Shown piece after piece: positions 10,627 through 18,424 of a DNA stretch of 18,424 nucleotides. The notes under the pieces were generated by a model. That model was not told the DNA's origin. It saw nothing but the letters and a program-made list of their open reading frames with translations, and searched no databases. Every line of letters begins with the position of its first letter. Positions within the stretch are counted from its first letter, which is position 1. Made by a program: the position numbers and the translations under genes. This stretch comes from Acanthamoeba lenticulata. Lineage: Eukaryota > Discosea > Longamoebia > Acanthamoebidae. Location of the stretch: assembly GCA_002179805.1 (NCBI GenBank), contig NAVB01002676.1, positions 1 to 18,424 of the forward strand, given 5' to 3'.

Positions 10627-11419
10627 ATGAACAGGGACCGTGACAGAGGTGAGGCCTGGAGCGACCGCAGCGAGAGGATGGACCGCGACAGGATGATGGA
10701 CGACATAGACCGCGGACGCGACAGACGCGAGTCAAGGAGGTATGCCATGGACGCCGACAACGACATGGACGAGGCCATGGGCATGTCGTCGCGCCGCAGC
10801 AGCAGGATGGGCGATCGTCCTCTGCACGTCGTGTGCGTGGACGAGATGAGGGAGTCGGAGCGCGCCATGCGCTACGCCCTGAAGAACCTGCCGCGGGACC
10901 ACCGCTTGATCCTGGTCCATGGCCACTACGACTCACGCATCATGGGCGCGATGAGGGACGTGCCTTCGCCTGAGGACATCCGTTCCCACTACATGGACAT
11001 GTGCAAGGAAGAAGGGGTACGTGGCTTGTCTTGGCGAACGCATACTTGCGTGTAAAACTTGCTGACTGAGTTGTTCAACATTCTGCAGATGAAGTGCGAG
11101 TTCAAGCACTTCAACTACAAGTCGAACAAAGACTTTGGCGACAAGGTGTGCCTGCTGGCCCAGAGGAAGGGCGCTCGGGTATGGACATCCCTCCCCTTCA
11201 AGCGCAAGCTTGCTTCAGAGCACTGAATGGGGCATGCCCTCTCTGCAGAGCGTGATTGTGGGCAAGAGGGACGACGTGACGGAAACCAGGCGCTCCCTCA
11301 TGGGATCAGGCTCCAACAGCGTGATGTCGTCATGCCCGCTGCCCGTGACTGTGGTCCAGTCGATGGGATCACGTGGCTCGAGGCTGGACTACCGCAGCGA
11401 CGCTGCGCTGGTCGAGTGA
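10627..11419 (+). CDS. Universal stress protein (Usp) domain protein, copy 1
   Basis: Usp-fold protein of 216 aa; exons 10627-11016, 11089-11178, 11249-11419. An Arg/Asp/Met-rich N-terminus of about 60 residues (many RDR/DRD repeats) precedes the domain. The domain runs from PLHVVCVDEMRESERAMRYAL through LILVHGHY to SVIVGKRDDVTETRRSLMGS and PLPVTVVQ. The C-terminal half of the nucleotide-binding signature (GSGSNSV) is present, but the expected G-x2-G start is G-x2-D, so ATP binding is uncertain. Introns are 72 and 70 nt, both phase 0. A paralogue with the same intron positions lies at 14976-15626 on the other strand. The role is inferred only from the family (stress signalling, nucleotide binding). 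Confidence 0.85.
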
Positions 11420-11622
11420 AAAACCCAAAGCGGCCTTTTTTTTTATGTTGCGTTCTCGGATTTTCTCGAGAATATGAAAAACCACAGTTTGGCTGCCAAC
11501 TTTCTGGGACTGGGACTGCTTCAGCTTCGTTCTGTGCTATGGGTTAGAAAAAGGCCGCACGCGAAAGCCAAGCAGAAAACCTTCACAACCAGGCCCGGAT
11601 AGAGAGCTCTAGAGAGAGCCTC

Positions 11623-14519
11623 ATGTCGTCTATGACGACGGAGGGCCTGCTTGAGGGACTAGTAGTGTCCTTTGCAGGCGCGCTCGAAGCCTCTGCCGTT
11701 CGCCGCAAGCGGCTACAGCAACTCGTATCGGAGCACGGTGGTCGGGTGGCCTACATCCTTTCTCAGCAGGTATTTCATCGTTCTGGCATGCGCACTTATG
11801 TTGTCCCTTTCCACAACTTGTGCGTTGTCGGGCAGGTCACGCACCTGGTCATTGGCGCGGAAGACGTGGCGGCGCTGCTGCGAGAGAAAGACCACCACGA
11901 CGGGTCCGTGACCGACTCTCGACTACGCAAGGCGCTTGAGCTGGGCCTGCACGTCGTTTCGGATCAATGGCTACTCGACTCCCTAGACTTGGGCACTCGG
12001 CTCGACGACATCCCGTACGACACTACCACGATGTAAAACATGAAACGGTTGTCGTCGATGACGCTGACCATGGCCCTTCATCATCCTCAGGTATTCCTAC
12101 ACCTGGAAGCGCCACATGGTGCTCCTCGGACGCAGCCCCGAGACCCTGCCCGATGACCATTTCACGAAGATCCTCGTCTCTGGTACATCAAGAACAACAA
12201 CAACGAACTTGTCTTTGTTTGAGCACAAAGTCGACGTTGAACTGACGAACAAACGGAAATCAGGCCTGCAGGCCGTTCGGGCTGTAGAGCGAGCCACCGG
12301 CGTGGGCGCCAAGCCAAATGCCAAAGAAGGAGGACGAGGACAGAGTGTGGAGGTGCAAGAGGGCGGCTGCAAGAAGGAGGCGTGGGCGGTGGCGCTGCAG
12401 ACAAAGTTCAAGCAGCAACTGGCCGCACGGCGAGAGGAGAAAGAGCGAAAGCGACGCGAAGAAAAAGAACGAAAACGACAGGAGGAAAAACGAAAGCGAC
12501 ACCAAGAACGAAGCGCCCAGAAGGATTGGAAGCAGTTTGCGCTGCAGCGCCGCGCCGAACGCCAAGAACAGGAGCGCCAGGAGAAGCTCGCCCGGTATGA
12601 CGCCAAATGGGCCGAGGAGCGCCTGCGGATCGAGGCCCGGAGCCGCGAGAAGCGCAAGGAGAAGGTCATTCGCATGATCCTGTGGGAGAAGTCCAAGCTG
12701 GCCGAGCGCCACAAGGACCTGCGGGCCATCGAGCGGGCCAAGGATACCCGCGAGGCGCGGCTCGCCCTGTGGGAGGAGTGGGAGGACCGCAAGAGCCAAT
12801 GGCGCCGCCAAGAGGCCTTCGAGGCCGGCCGAAAGCTCTTCCTCGGCGGCCTCAAACTGTCGACAGAAGACGATGTCGACGACAACAAGAACGCGGACGA
12901 GCAGCGCAAGCAGCAGCTTCGACTGGTGCTCGCCACGTTTGGCGAGATCCTGGCCCTTCGCGAGCGGTGGGACAACGAATACGTGTTTGTGCTCTACAAG
13001 GAGCGCGAAGACGCCGAGCGGTGCGTCCTTCTCGTCCTTCTCGTTGGTTGATGTCATCATCATCGTCGTCGTCGTCGTCGTCGCTGACTCGGCCGCGTCG
13101 ACACAAAAACAACACAGGGCGTTCGAGGCGCTGCGCGACCCCGAGAAGCGCCGCGGGCTGATCGACGCCGCCCAGCGGCGGCTGCCCGACGAGTCCAGCG
13201 CGCCGCTCTCGGCGTCGTTCTACGTGCGGTGGCCCCGCGTCAAGTACGGCGGCAAGCTGCAGCAGGCGCTGGCCGACGCCCGGGCGGCCAAGCTCGGGGC
13301 CGACAAGGCGAGGGCACAAGAAGAAGAAGATGAAGAGGCAAAGAAGAAGAAGAGGAAGAAGGAGGTGGAAAAGGAGGAGCGGCAGAGGAAGAAAGCCGAG
13401 AGGAAAGAGTACAAGAAGAAGGCGCGCGAGGAGCGCAAGGCCCAGCGCAAGAGCGAGAACCGCCAGCGGTACCTCCGACGCCAGGAGCAGGAGGCGGGCG
13501 GCGGCGGCGGCGGCGGCGCAGGCAAGAAGCAGAAGAGCACCAGCAAGCGGGACGGGGCCTCCTCGGCCCAAGGCAAGGCCAAGGCCGGGCCGCACAAGCC
13601 GAAGCCGAAGCCGAAGCCGAAGCCGAAGCCGAAGCCGCAGCCAAAGGAGGCTTCCGATGGCCAGAAAAAGCAGAAAAAGAAGGACGAGAAGAAGGACAAG
13701 AAGGGCGAGAAGGCCGTGAAGTCGGCCAAGGCGGAGACCAAGGCCGCCGCCGAGACAAAGGCGGAGCAGGCGCAGCGCCGACGAGAGGCGCGCGAGCGCG
13801 AGATGGCGGAGCTGCGCGAGCGGAGCCTCGAGGAGCTGGAGAACGAGCTGGACGGCCTCCAGCACGGACGACGCGAGCTGATCCGCGGGTGGCGCCGCGG
13901 GTGGGAGACCCTCGAGGAGACGCGCCGCTGGCAGCGCCGGCTGCTCGAGAAGGAGAAGCAGCGGCGACGGCTTGCGCGCGCGGCCGAACGGCTGCGGCTG
14001 AAGCGCGAGGCCGCCCAGCAGCGGCGCGAGGCCAAACGAGCCGCGCGCCAGCTCGAGTGGCAGCGTCAACTCGAGGAGGAGCGGCTCCGAAGCGCACAAG
14101 AAGCTGAAGCTTGGCGGCGAAACCTCGAGGAATGCGGCGGTGACAATGACGAAGACGGCTTCTCCTCGGGCGAAGAAGAGGTGAAAGGACGCCAGCGTGA
14201 GGAGAAGCAACGGCTCCAACTCGAGCAGAAGCGCGTGCAAGTGGCGCGCCAGATCGCTGAGGCCCGCATGCAGCTCCGCCTGCAGAAGAACCGGCGGCGC
14301 CGTGCTCGGAAGCGAGAGGAGGCGCGCCGCCAGGCGGCCCTGCTTCGGCTCGAGGAGGAACAGCGCCAACGGCCACGGGACACCACTCCGGTCGTGAAGA
14401 CCACCGCGGCCGAGAAGCAGAGGCTCCTCAACGCCAAGCCGAGGCGGGACGACACGTGGCTCCTGCTCGCGTTTGTGCTGCTTTGTGGGCTGGTCTTTGG
14501 CGCTGCCGTTTATTTGTGA
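11623..14519 (+). CDS. Tail-anchored BRCT-RRM-coiled-coil protein
   Basis: Predicted 864-aa protein; exons 11623-11769, 11836-12032, 12091-12182, 12264-13020, 13118-14519. N-terminal BRCT domain (about residues 8-115): GGRV turn, VTHLVIGAED, KALELG and the conserved Trp94 in VVSDQWLLDSL. A basic coiled coil follows (about 150-330), then an RRM (about 335-420) with RNP2-like KLFLGGL and RNP1-like EYVFVLYKERED, and AFEALRD after the 97-nt intron. A 400-residue Lys/Arg/Glu-rich helical region contains a Gly7 run, seven Lys-Pro repeats and an acidic patch. The last 20 residues are a hydrophobic segment (TWLLLAFVLLCGLVFGAAVYL) ending at the stop, a tail anchor. Introns of 66 and 81 nt are in frame and stop-free. 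BRCT usually reads phosphopeptides in DNA repair; RRM binds RNA. The function of the combination is unknown. Confidence 0.78.
13054..13083 (+). repeat. TCA/TCG trinucleotide microsatellite
   Basis: Ten TCN units (three TCA, seven TCG) within intron 4 (13021-13117) of the BRCT-RRM gene. The run continues the pyrimidine-rich character of that intron. Confidence 0.8.
13596..13637 (+). repeat. AAGCCG hexamer repeat encoding seven Lys-Pro units
   Basis: Seven tandem AAGCCG units in the large last exon of the BRCT-RRM gene, followed by one Gln-Pro variant. Such a Lys-Pro segment should break the flanking coiled coil as a rigid charged linker. Confidence 0.85.
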
Positions 14520-14975
14520 GAGAACAACAACATGTGCACTGTTGACTTGTGTAGATTCTTCTTCTTCAATGCACAACATGTAGTAACAAACCTGTATCAC
14601 CAGGCTCCAGAAGGGCATCGTGAAGGATTATCGTTGGTTTGTTGGGTGGCCCGAAGGCCGATGAAGCCAGAAATTGGGTGCAGGCTCGCGCCAAGACACC
14701 ACCACTGTTAAACGGATTGCAGTTTGCAATCAGCAACTAGCACTCGCATACCTAAGGCGGTCACAGCAATCGTGCAGTACTCCTTGCGCAAGGATGTGAG
14801 CCTCATGCACCAGTCCAAGCCCTTTATACCCACCTCTACAGCAGCCCGAGGATGGGTGGTAAAAAGAGTTGATTCAGGCCGTAACCTTTCTCTGCTTGTT
14901 CGTGGAATGGTCAGTTTTATTTTCTGGTTCTGCAAAAAGGCAATAATAGCCTTCTTGTCGTGGTCTTGGCGGGAA
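14520..14975. other. 456-bp region between convergent BRCT-RRM and Usp copy 2 genes
   Basis: No firm gene. It should hold both 3' UTRs. Structure seen: a hairpin GATTGCA-GTT-TGCAATC at 14715-14731, a 14-bp perfect palindrome TCCTTGCGCAAGGA at 14781-14794, and a minus-strand TATAAA at 14828-14823. A 115-codon minus-strand frame (14708-15055) crosses it but has no recognisable domain and overlaps the last Usp exon. Confidence 0.45.
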
Positions 14976-15626
14976 CTACTCGATGTTGCGGTCAGATTGA
15001 ACGACCGTGACGGGCAGCCCGCACCACGAGAGCACGCTGGCCGAGGATGAGCCAATGACCGCCCGCCTCGCGTCGGACACGCTCTCCCTCTTGCCCACGA
15101 TAACGCTCTGCAGTGAACAAAAACGGATCAGAGACGTGACGGACCCAGCCCACGCGTGAACAACAAGTTGTACCTGAGCGTTGATGCTTCTTGCCAGAGA
15201 GCACACCTTGGACCCAAAGTCACGATTTGAGCGGTAGTCGAAGCTCGCGAACTTGCACTCTTTCTGCTCCCGTACGTCAGAGCGGTAACTATGAGAGGTA
15301 TGTGGTGAACGTACCCCGTCCCTCTGGCACATGCGTAGGAAGCGCCTGCGCACTTCCTCTGAATCATCGCGCCCCACGAGGACGTCTGGCAGACGCGAGT
15401 TGTAGTGGCCGTGCACGAGCACGAGACGATGCTGCGGCGGCAGGTTCCTCAGGGCGAAGCGCATGGCGCGAACCGACTCTGCCTCATTGCTCACACACAC
15501 CACGTGTAGCCGTCGTTCTTCATCTTCATCGTCGTATGCATGCCTGCGCAAGCCCCTGTGGAGGGTCTTCTTCCTCCACTCGTAGCGCTCTTGGTCTTGC
15601 TGCTCAGCTCTTCTGTCCTTGTTCAT
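14976..15626 (-). CDS. Universal stress protein (Usp) domain protein, copy 2
   Basis: Paralogue of the Usp gene at 10627. Exons 15626-15315, 15263-15174 and 15107-14976 give 177 aa. Shared landmarks are LHVVCV, ESVRAMRFALRNLPPQHRL, LVHGHYNSRL, CKFASFDYRSNRDFGSKVCSLA, SVIVGKRESVSDARRAVIGS and GLPVTVVQ. The N-terminal extension is shorter and unlike that of copy 1. The middle exon is exactly 90 nt in both copies and both introns are phase 0 at equivalent positions. Here both introns (51 and 66 nt) are multiples of three without stops, so the gene can be read as a single 216-codon frame. The spliced form matches copy 1 and is preferred. Confidence 0.85.
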   Translation of the reverse strand: MNKDRRAEQQDQERYEWRKKTLHRGLRRHAYDDEDEERRLHVVCVSNEAESVRAMRFALRNLPPQHRLVLVHGHYNSRLPDVLVGRDDSEEVRRRFLRMCQRDGVRSPHTSHSYRSDVREQKECKFASFDYRSNRDFGSKVCSLARSINAQVQLVVHAWAGSVTSLIRFCSLQSVIVGKRESVSDARRAVIGSSSASVLSWCGLPVTVVQSDRNIE

Positions 15627-15847
15627 GTAGCGGGGTGTAGTGCTGCTTCTTGTGGTCGCTTGGTTGTAGAAACGAGCTAGTTTATGTTCGCAGACAGTGT
15701 GGGAAAGAACAACTCAGAGTGCTGCCATGCCACATCATCTTGCAGCTCCTTGAAGAAGTCGTCGGCCGGACGTTGAAGCGCGGAGGAAGTTCCAGCAAGG
15801 AGTCGATTGAGGCCGTTCTCGGCCCAGGCGAGAGAGCAAGCTTGCTC

Positions 15848-16885
15848 TCAGGGGAAACCACACACGGCCATGCCCTTCTGGACGGCTGGCCGCTCGCTAA
15901 TGGTGGCCACCCATCGGTCGATGTTGGGGAAGTCGCCCAGCTCCTTCTTCAGATTGTAGAAGCGGTCTACGCCCACAACCCACGGGTAGATGGCCTGTGC
16001 ACGTGAGGGTTTCATGTCGAGCCACGATGAGCTTCGAACTACACAAGATGCAAGAGAAGAGGAGGGCGGTTGTACCATGTCGGCGATGGTGTAGTCGTCG
16101 CCCACGACGAACTGGCGACCCTCGAGGCGCTTCTCAAGAACCTGGAAGAGGCGCTGGGACTCCTTGAAGTAGCGCTCCTTGGCGTAGGGCACGTCCTCCT
16201 TGGCGTACTTGTGGAAGTGGCCCATCTGGCCCAGCATGGGGCCAAAGCCGCCCACCTGCCAGAAGAGCCACTCGAGCGTCTCAGCCCGCTTGGTCGGGTC
16301 GGTGGGGTAGAACTTGCCCGACTTGTTGGCCAGGTGCAGCAAGATCGCGCCTGACTCGAACACAGGGACAGGCTGGCCGTTGGTGCCGGCCGTCTTGTCC
16401 ACGATTGCAGGAATCTTGGAGTTGGGGTTGATGGCCACGAACCTGGTGGGAGGTGGCGTGAGCAAATGCATTGTTGGTGGAGAAGGGCGGAGCGTTCACG
16501 CACCAGGGCTCGAACTGCACGTTCTTGCGAATGTCAATCGTGTGGGCGTCATAAGGCAGGCCCATCTCCTCAAGAGCAATGCCTGTAATTGACTGTTAGC
16601 CTGCTGTGGTCACGCAACACGAGTAGCTGCAGCCTCAAGACACGCACTGATCTTCTGGCCGTTTGGGGTGGCAAGCGAGTAGAGCTGAATGTCAGCAGAT
16701 CCAGAGGGAGCCTCAGTAGAAGACATGGTGGAGTGCAAACGTGGAAGCGAGCTTGTGAAGGGGGTAGTGAGGGGGCGGGTGGAGAGAAGCAAAGTGCGGC
16801 TGCTCAGTGGCAGTCGAGCTGTGTTGTTGGGAAGAGTGGTGACTGCAGTCAGGCGTTGGACTGCTCGTGGAGGCTTGTGGAACAT
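15848..16885 (-). CDS. Glutathione S-transferase, nu-class / Ure2p-like
   Basis: Glutathione-dependent disulfide reductase or transferase of the YghU/YfcG/Ure2p-like group. Exons 16885-16648, 16582-16504, 16442-16076, 15994-15848 give 276 aa from the first ATG, or 223 aa from the ATG at 16726. The thioredoxin-like half has LYSLATPNGQKIS (the TPNG-x-K motif that binds glutathione), IALEEMGLPYDAH, FEPWFVAINPNSKIPAIVD and ESGAILLHLA. The helical half has the family-typical GPMLGQMGHF and AIYPWVVG. The 53-residue extension from the upstream ATG has no Asp or Glu, many Arg/Ser/Thr/Leu residues, and reads like a mitochondrial presequence. The last intron (81 nt, 16075-15995) is in frame and stop-free. 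Confidence 0.9.
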
Positions 16886-17108
16886 AACGTTTTGTGGGCG
16901 CAAAGCTGAAGCTTTTGTGGCGGCTGCTCGCTCTGGACTATCGCCGAGTTCGACACGGCGCGTCTTGGCCTTCCCGCCGCCAACCAGAGAGACGGCTCTT
17001 TGAGGCCAAATGGGAGGGCGCTGTGATAATCGGCTTAACTGGTGTCTGCAGTCTGGTATGGATCAACTTAATGAATACACAGCTGCCAAGCAAGGCCCTT
17101 TTCTCCTT

Positions 17109-18223
17109 TCAGTCATATGCTCGCCGCCGTCGTGTGCCCTTGTGTGCCACGAGGGCACGAATGCTCTCCGCTGCTTCGTGCGCTTCGCCGTCCATGGCGT
17201 TCCAGCATCGAACCTCGCCGAAGCGCCACGAGTCGTAGTTGGCGTTCACGAGGTAGGTCAGATACTCATCATAGTCCAGCGACGCGAAGGGAATCCAGCA
17301 GGGGTGCATCACCCCGGGGCTGTCCTCATCACCATCCCGATCTTCGTCATCTGCGAAATCGTCGCACTCAAACAGCTCGTGGTGCTGTGTGGCGCCCAGT
17401 CGGTGGATGTAAAGCGATCCCACAGAAAACCCGTTGGCGAAGCGGTAGAGCTGCCGAAGATCCTCTGGCAGCCTGATGTTGCAGTCTGTCACCTGCGTGT
17501 AAAGAGTGAGAATGATGAGATGATTCATCCACATGCTTCAGCCTATTCACATGAGAAGACGCACGTTGGCACGAAGCTGTTGCTCATATTCGTTCAACTT
17601 GGCAACGGAGACGGGCTCGGCCTTTGAGCCACTAACGAGGCTCTTAAGCGTCCTGAAGAACGGGCCAGTGGGCTCTGCCTCTTCTTCTTCCTCTTCTGAG
17701 CTCTCTTGCGAAGACTCTGCGCAGAGAGGGTGTTAGGTTCGTTCCCAAAAAGCCGTGGCAAGTTAGAGACAGACCTTCACCGGAGCTCTCTTCGCCCTCT
17801 TCCTCTTCCTCACTCTCCTGCACCTTCTTCTTGGGCTTGGACGGAGCCTTCTTCTTCACCACGGCCTTGGGCTTCTTTCTCTTCTCTTCGGCGTCGCTTG
17901 CTTCACCGTCGCTTTCAGAATCCTCGTCGGGGCCTGCCAAGTGGGACAGGATGCGCTTGATGAGGTCAGCCTTGCGCCCAGACACTGGAAGACCGTTCTC
18001 GCGAAGAAACGTTCGCAGCTCCGTCACAATGTACCTGTTGCACGACGGCCAGTCAGCATCTTCATACCCAAAAGAGGAGAAAGGAAGGAGCAAGAGAAAG
18101 TTGCAGTCTTGATCGTGGAGGCGGTAACAACCAGGTGTTAAGTTCATCGGCGGAGATGCCCTGCTTGACCACGGGCTTATCTGAGGACTCGCCCTTCTTG
18201 CTCTTGACTGATGTGCGTGGCAT
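17109..18223 (-). CDS. SAP domain plus SMI1/KNR4 (SUKH) domain protein
   Basis: Predicted 295-aa protein; exons 18223-18132, 18034-17775, 17716-17565, 17492-17109. N-terminal SAP domain (about residues 30-63: YIVTELRTFLRENG, then GRKADLIKRILSHL), a DNA/chromatin-binding helix pair. A linker follows with Lys-rich (KKPKAVVKKKAPSKPKKK) and acidic Ser/Glu-rich runs, probably nuclear localisation and phosphorylation sites. The C-terminal half is an SMI1/KNR4-type fold: IRLPEDLRQLYRFANG, WIPFASLDYDEYLTYL and a WRFGEV strand. Fungal Smi1/Knr4 is a signalling hub for cell-wall growth, and bacterial SUKH proteins are immunity proteins. All splice phases agree, including the phase-0 intron at 17564-17493 that joins linker to SUKH domain. 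The start is the first ATG and fits a basic N-terminus. Confidence 0.8.
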
Positions 18224-18424
18224 GTTGTAGGTTTGTGAGCCGGTGAGCTGTGGCGCTTGTCATTGTGAACTTGGCGCCAAAGACAAGCCGTTACACAACC
18301 GCACACCGCCACTGGTTAGCCGTTCTCATTAAGTGGTGTCACGCTCCACGACAACGATCACTGCAATTAATGATGGAGATAAACTGAAAGAAAAAGAAAA
18401 AAAGAAAAAAAACTTGTAAAAAAA
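18224..18424. other. Upstream region of the SAP-SUKH gene, A-rich end
   Basis: No gene seen. It should contain the minus-strand promoter and 5' UTR of the SAP-SUKH gene. The last 40 bases are almost all A with some G on the + strand (AAAGAAAAAG-type runs). Confidence 0.4.

Noticed and set aside
12852..14618. 588-codon Leu-rich minus-strand frame opposite the BRCT-RRM gene
   Set aside because: It mirrors the Lys/Arg/Glu-rich codons of the plus-strand coiled coil (AAG read backwards gives Leu/Phe codons); it has no domain and runs through plus-strand introns and the RRM.
14761..14810. Twelve bases TGCGCAAGGATG identical to the core of U6 snRNA
   Set aside because: The invariant ACAGAGA and AGC elements and the U6 ends are missing; part of the match comes from the local palindrome.

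Overview
The window looks like a compact, GC-rich, intron-dense nuclear locus of a free-living protist. Genes are broken by short GT-AG introns (about 50-106 nt), and the spaces between genes are about 80-630 bp. Base composition, intron style and gene content fit an Acanthamoeba-like amoebozoan. That assignment is inference; nothing in the sequence names the species. All exon structures below were built by hand from splice sites, reading-phase agreement and family resemblance.

Left part (1-4765, all + strand). The 3' end of a Sec1-family gene (SCFD2-like) is followed by a protein with LD-like motifs and a single LIM domain. Next come a complete DPM3 (dolichol-phosphate-mannose synthase stabilising subunit), a 634-bp gap, and a UBE2D/UBC4-type ubiquitin-conjugating enzyme. 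The stop codon of the E2 lies inside a 23-bp perfect inverted repeat.

Centre (5019-10311). A 13-exon minus-strand gene resembles Fanconi anaemia protein FANCB. It is divergent, with only 82 bp between start codons, from a 7-exon plus-strand gene. That gene encodes a YqaJ/lambda-exonuclease-type nuclease with two N-terminal membrane segments and a C-terminal KKXX-like tail.

Right part (10627-18223). Two universal-stress-protein (Usp) paralogues lie in inverted orientation with the same intron positions. They flank a large gene for an unusual tail-anchored protein: BRCT, RRM, a long charged coiled coil, then a C-terminal membrane segment. A nu-class-like glutathione transferase with an optional mitochondrial-type presequence and a SAP plus SMI1/KNR4 (SUKH) fusion follow on the minus strand.

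The FANCB-like protein, the nuclease and the BRCT protein form a loose genome-maintenance neighbourhood. Only the FANCB-nuclease pair has an arrangement (a shared promoter) that suggests joint regulation. Nine introns are multiples of three without an in-frame stop, so several genes look like longer continuous reading frames than they are.
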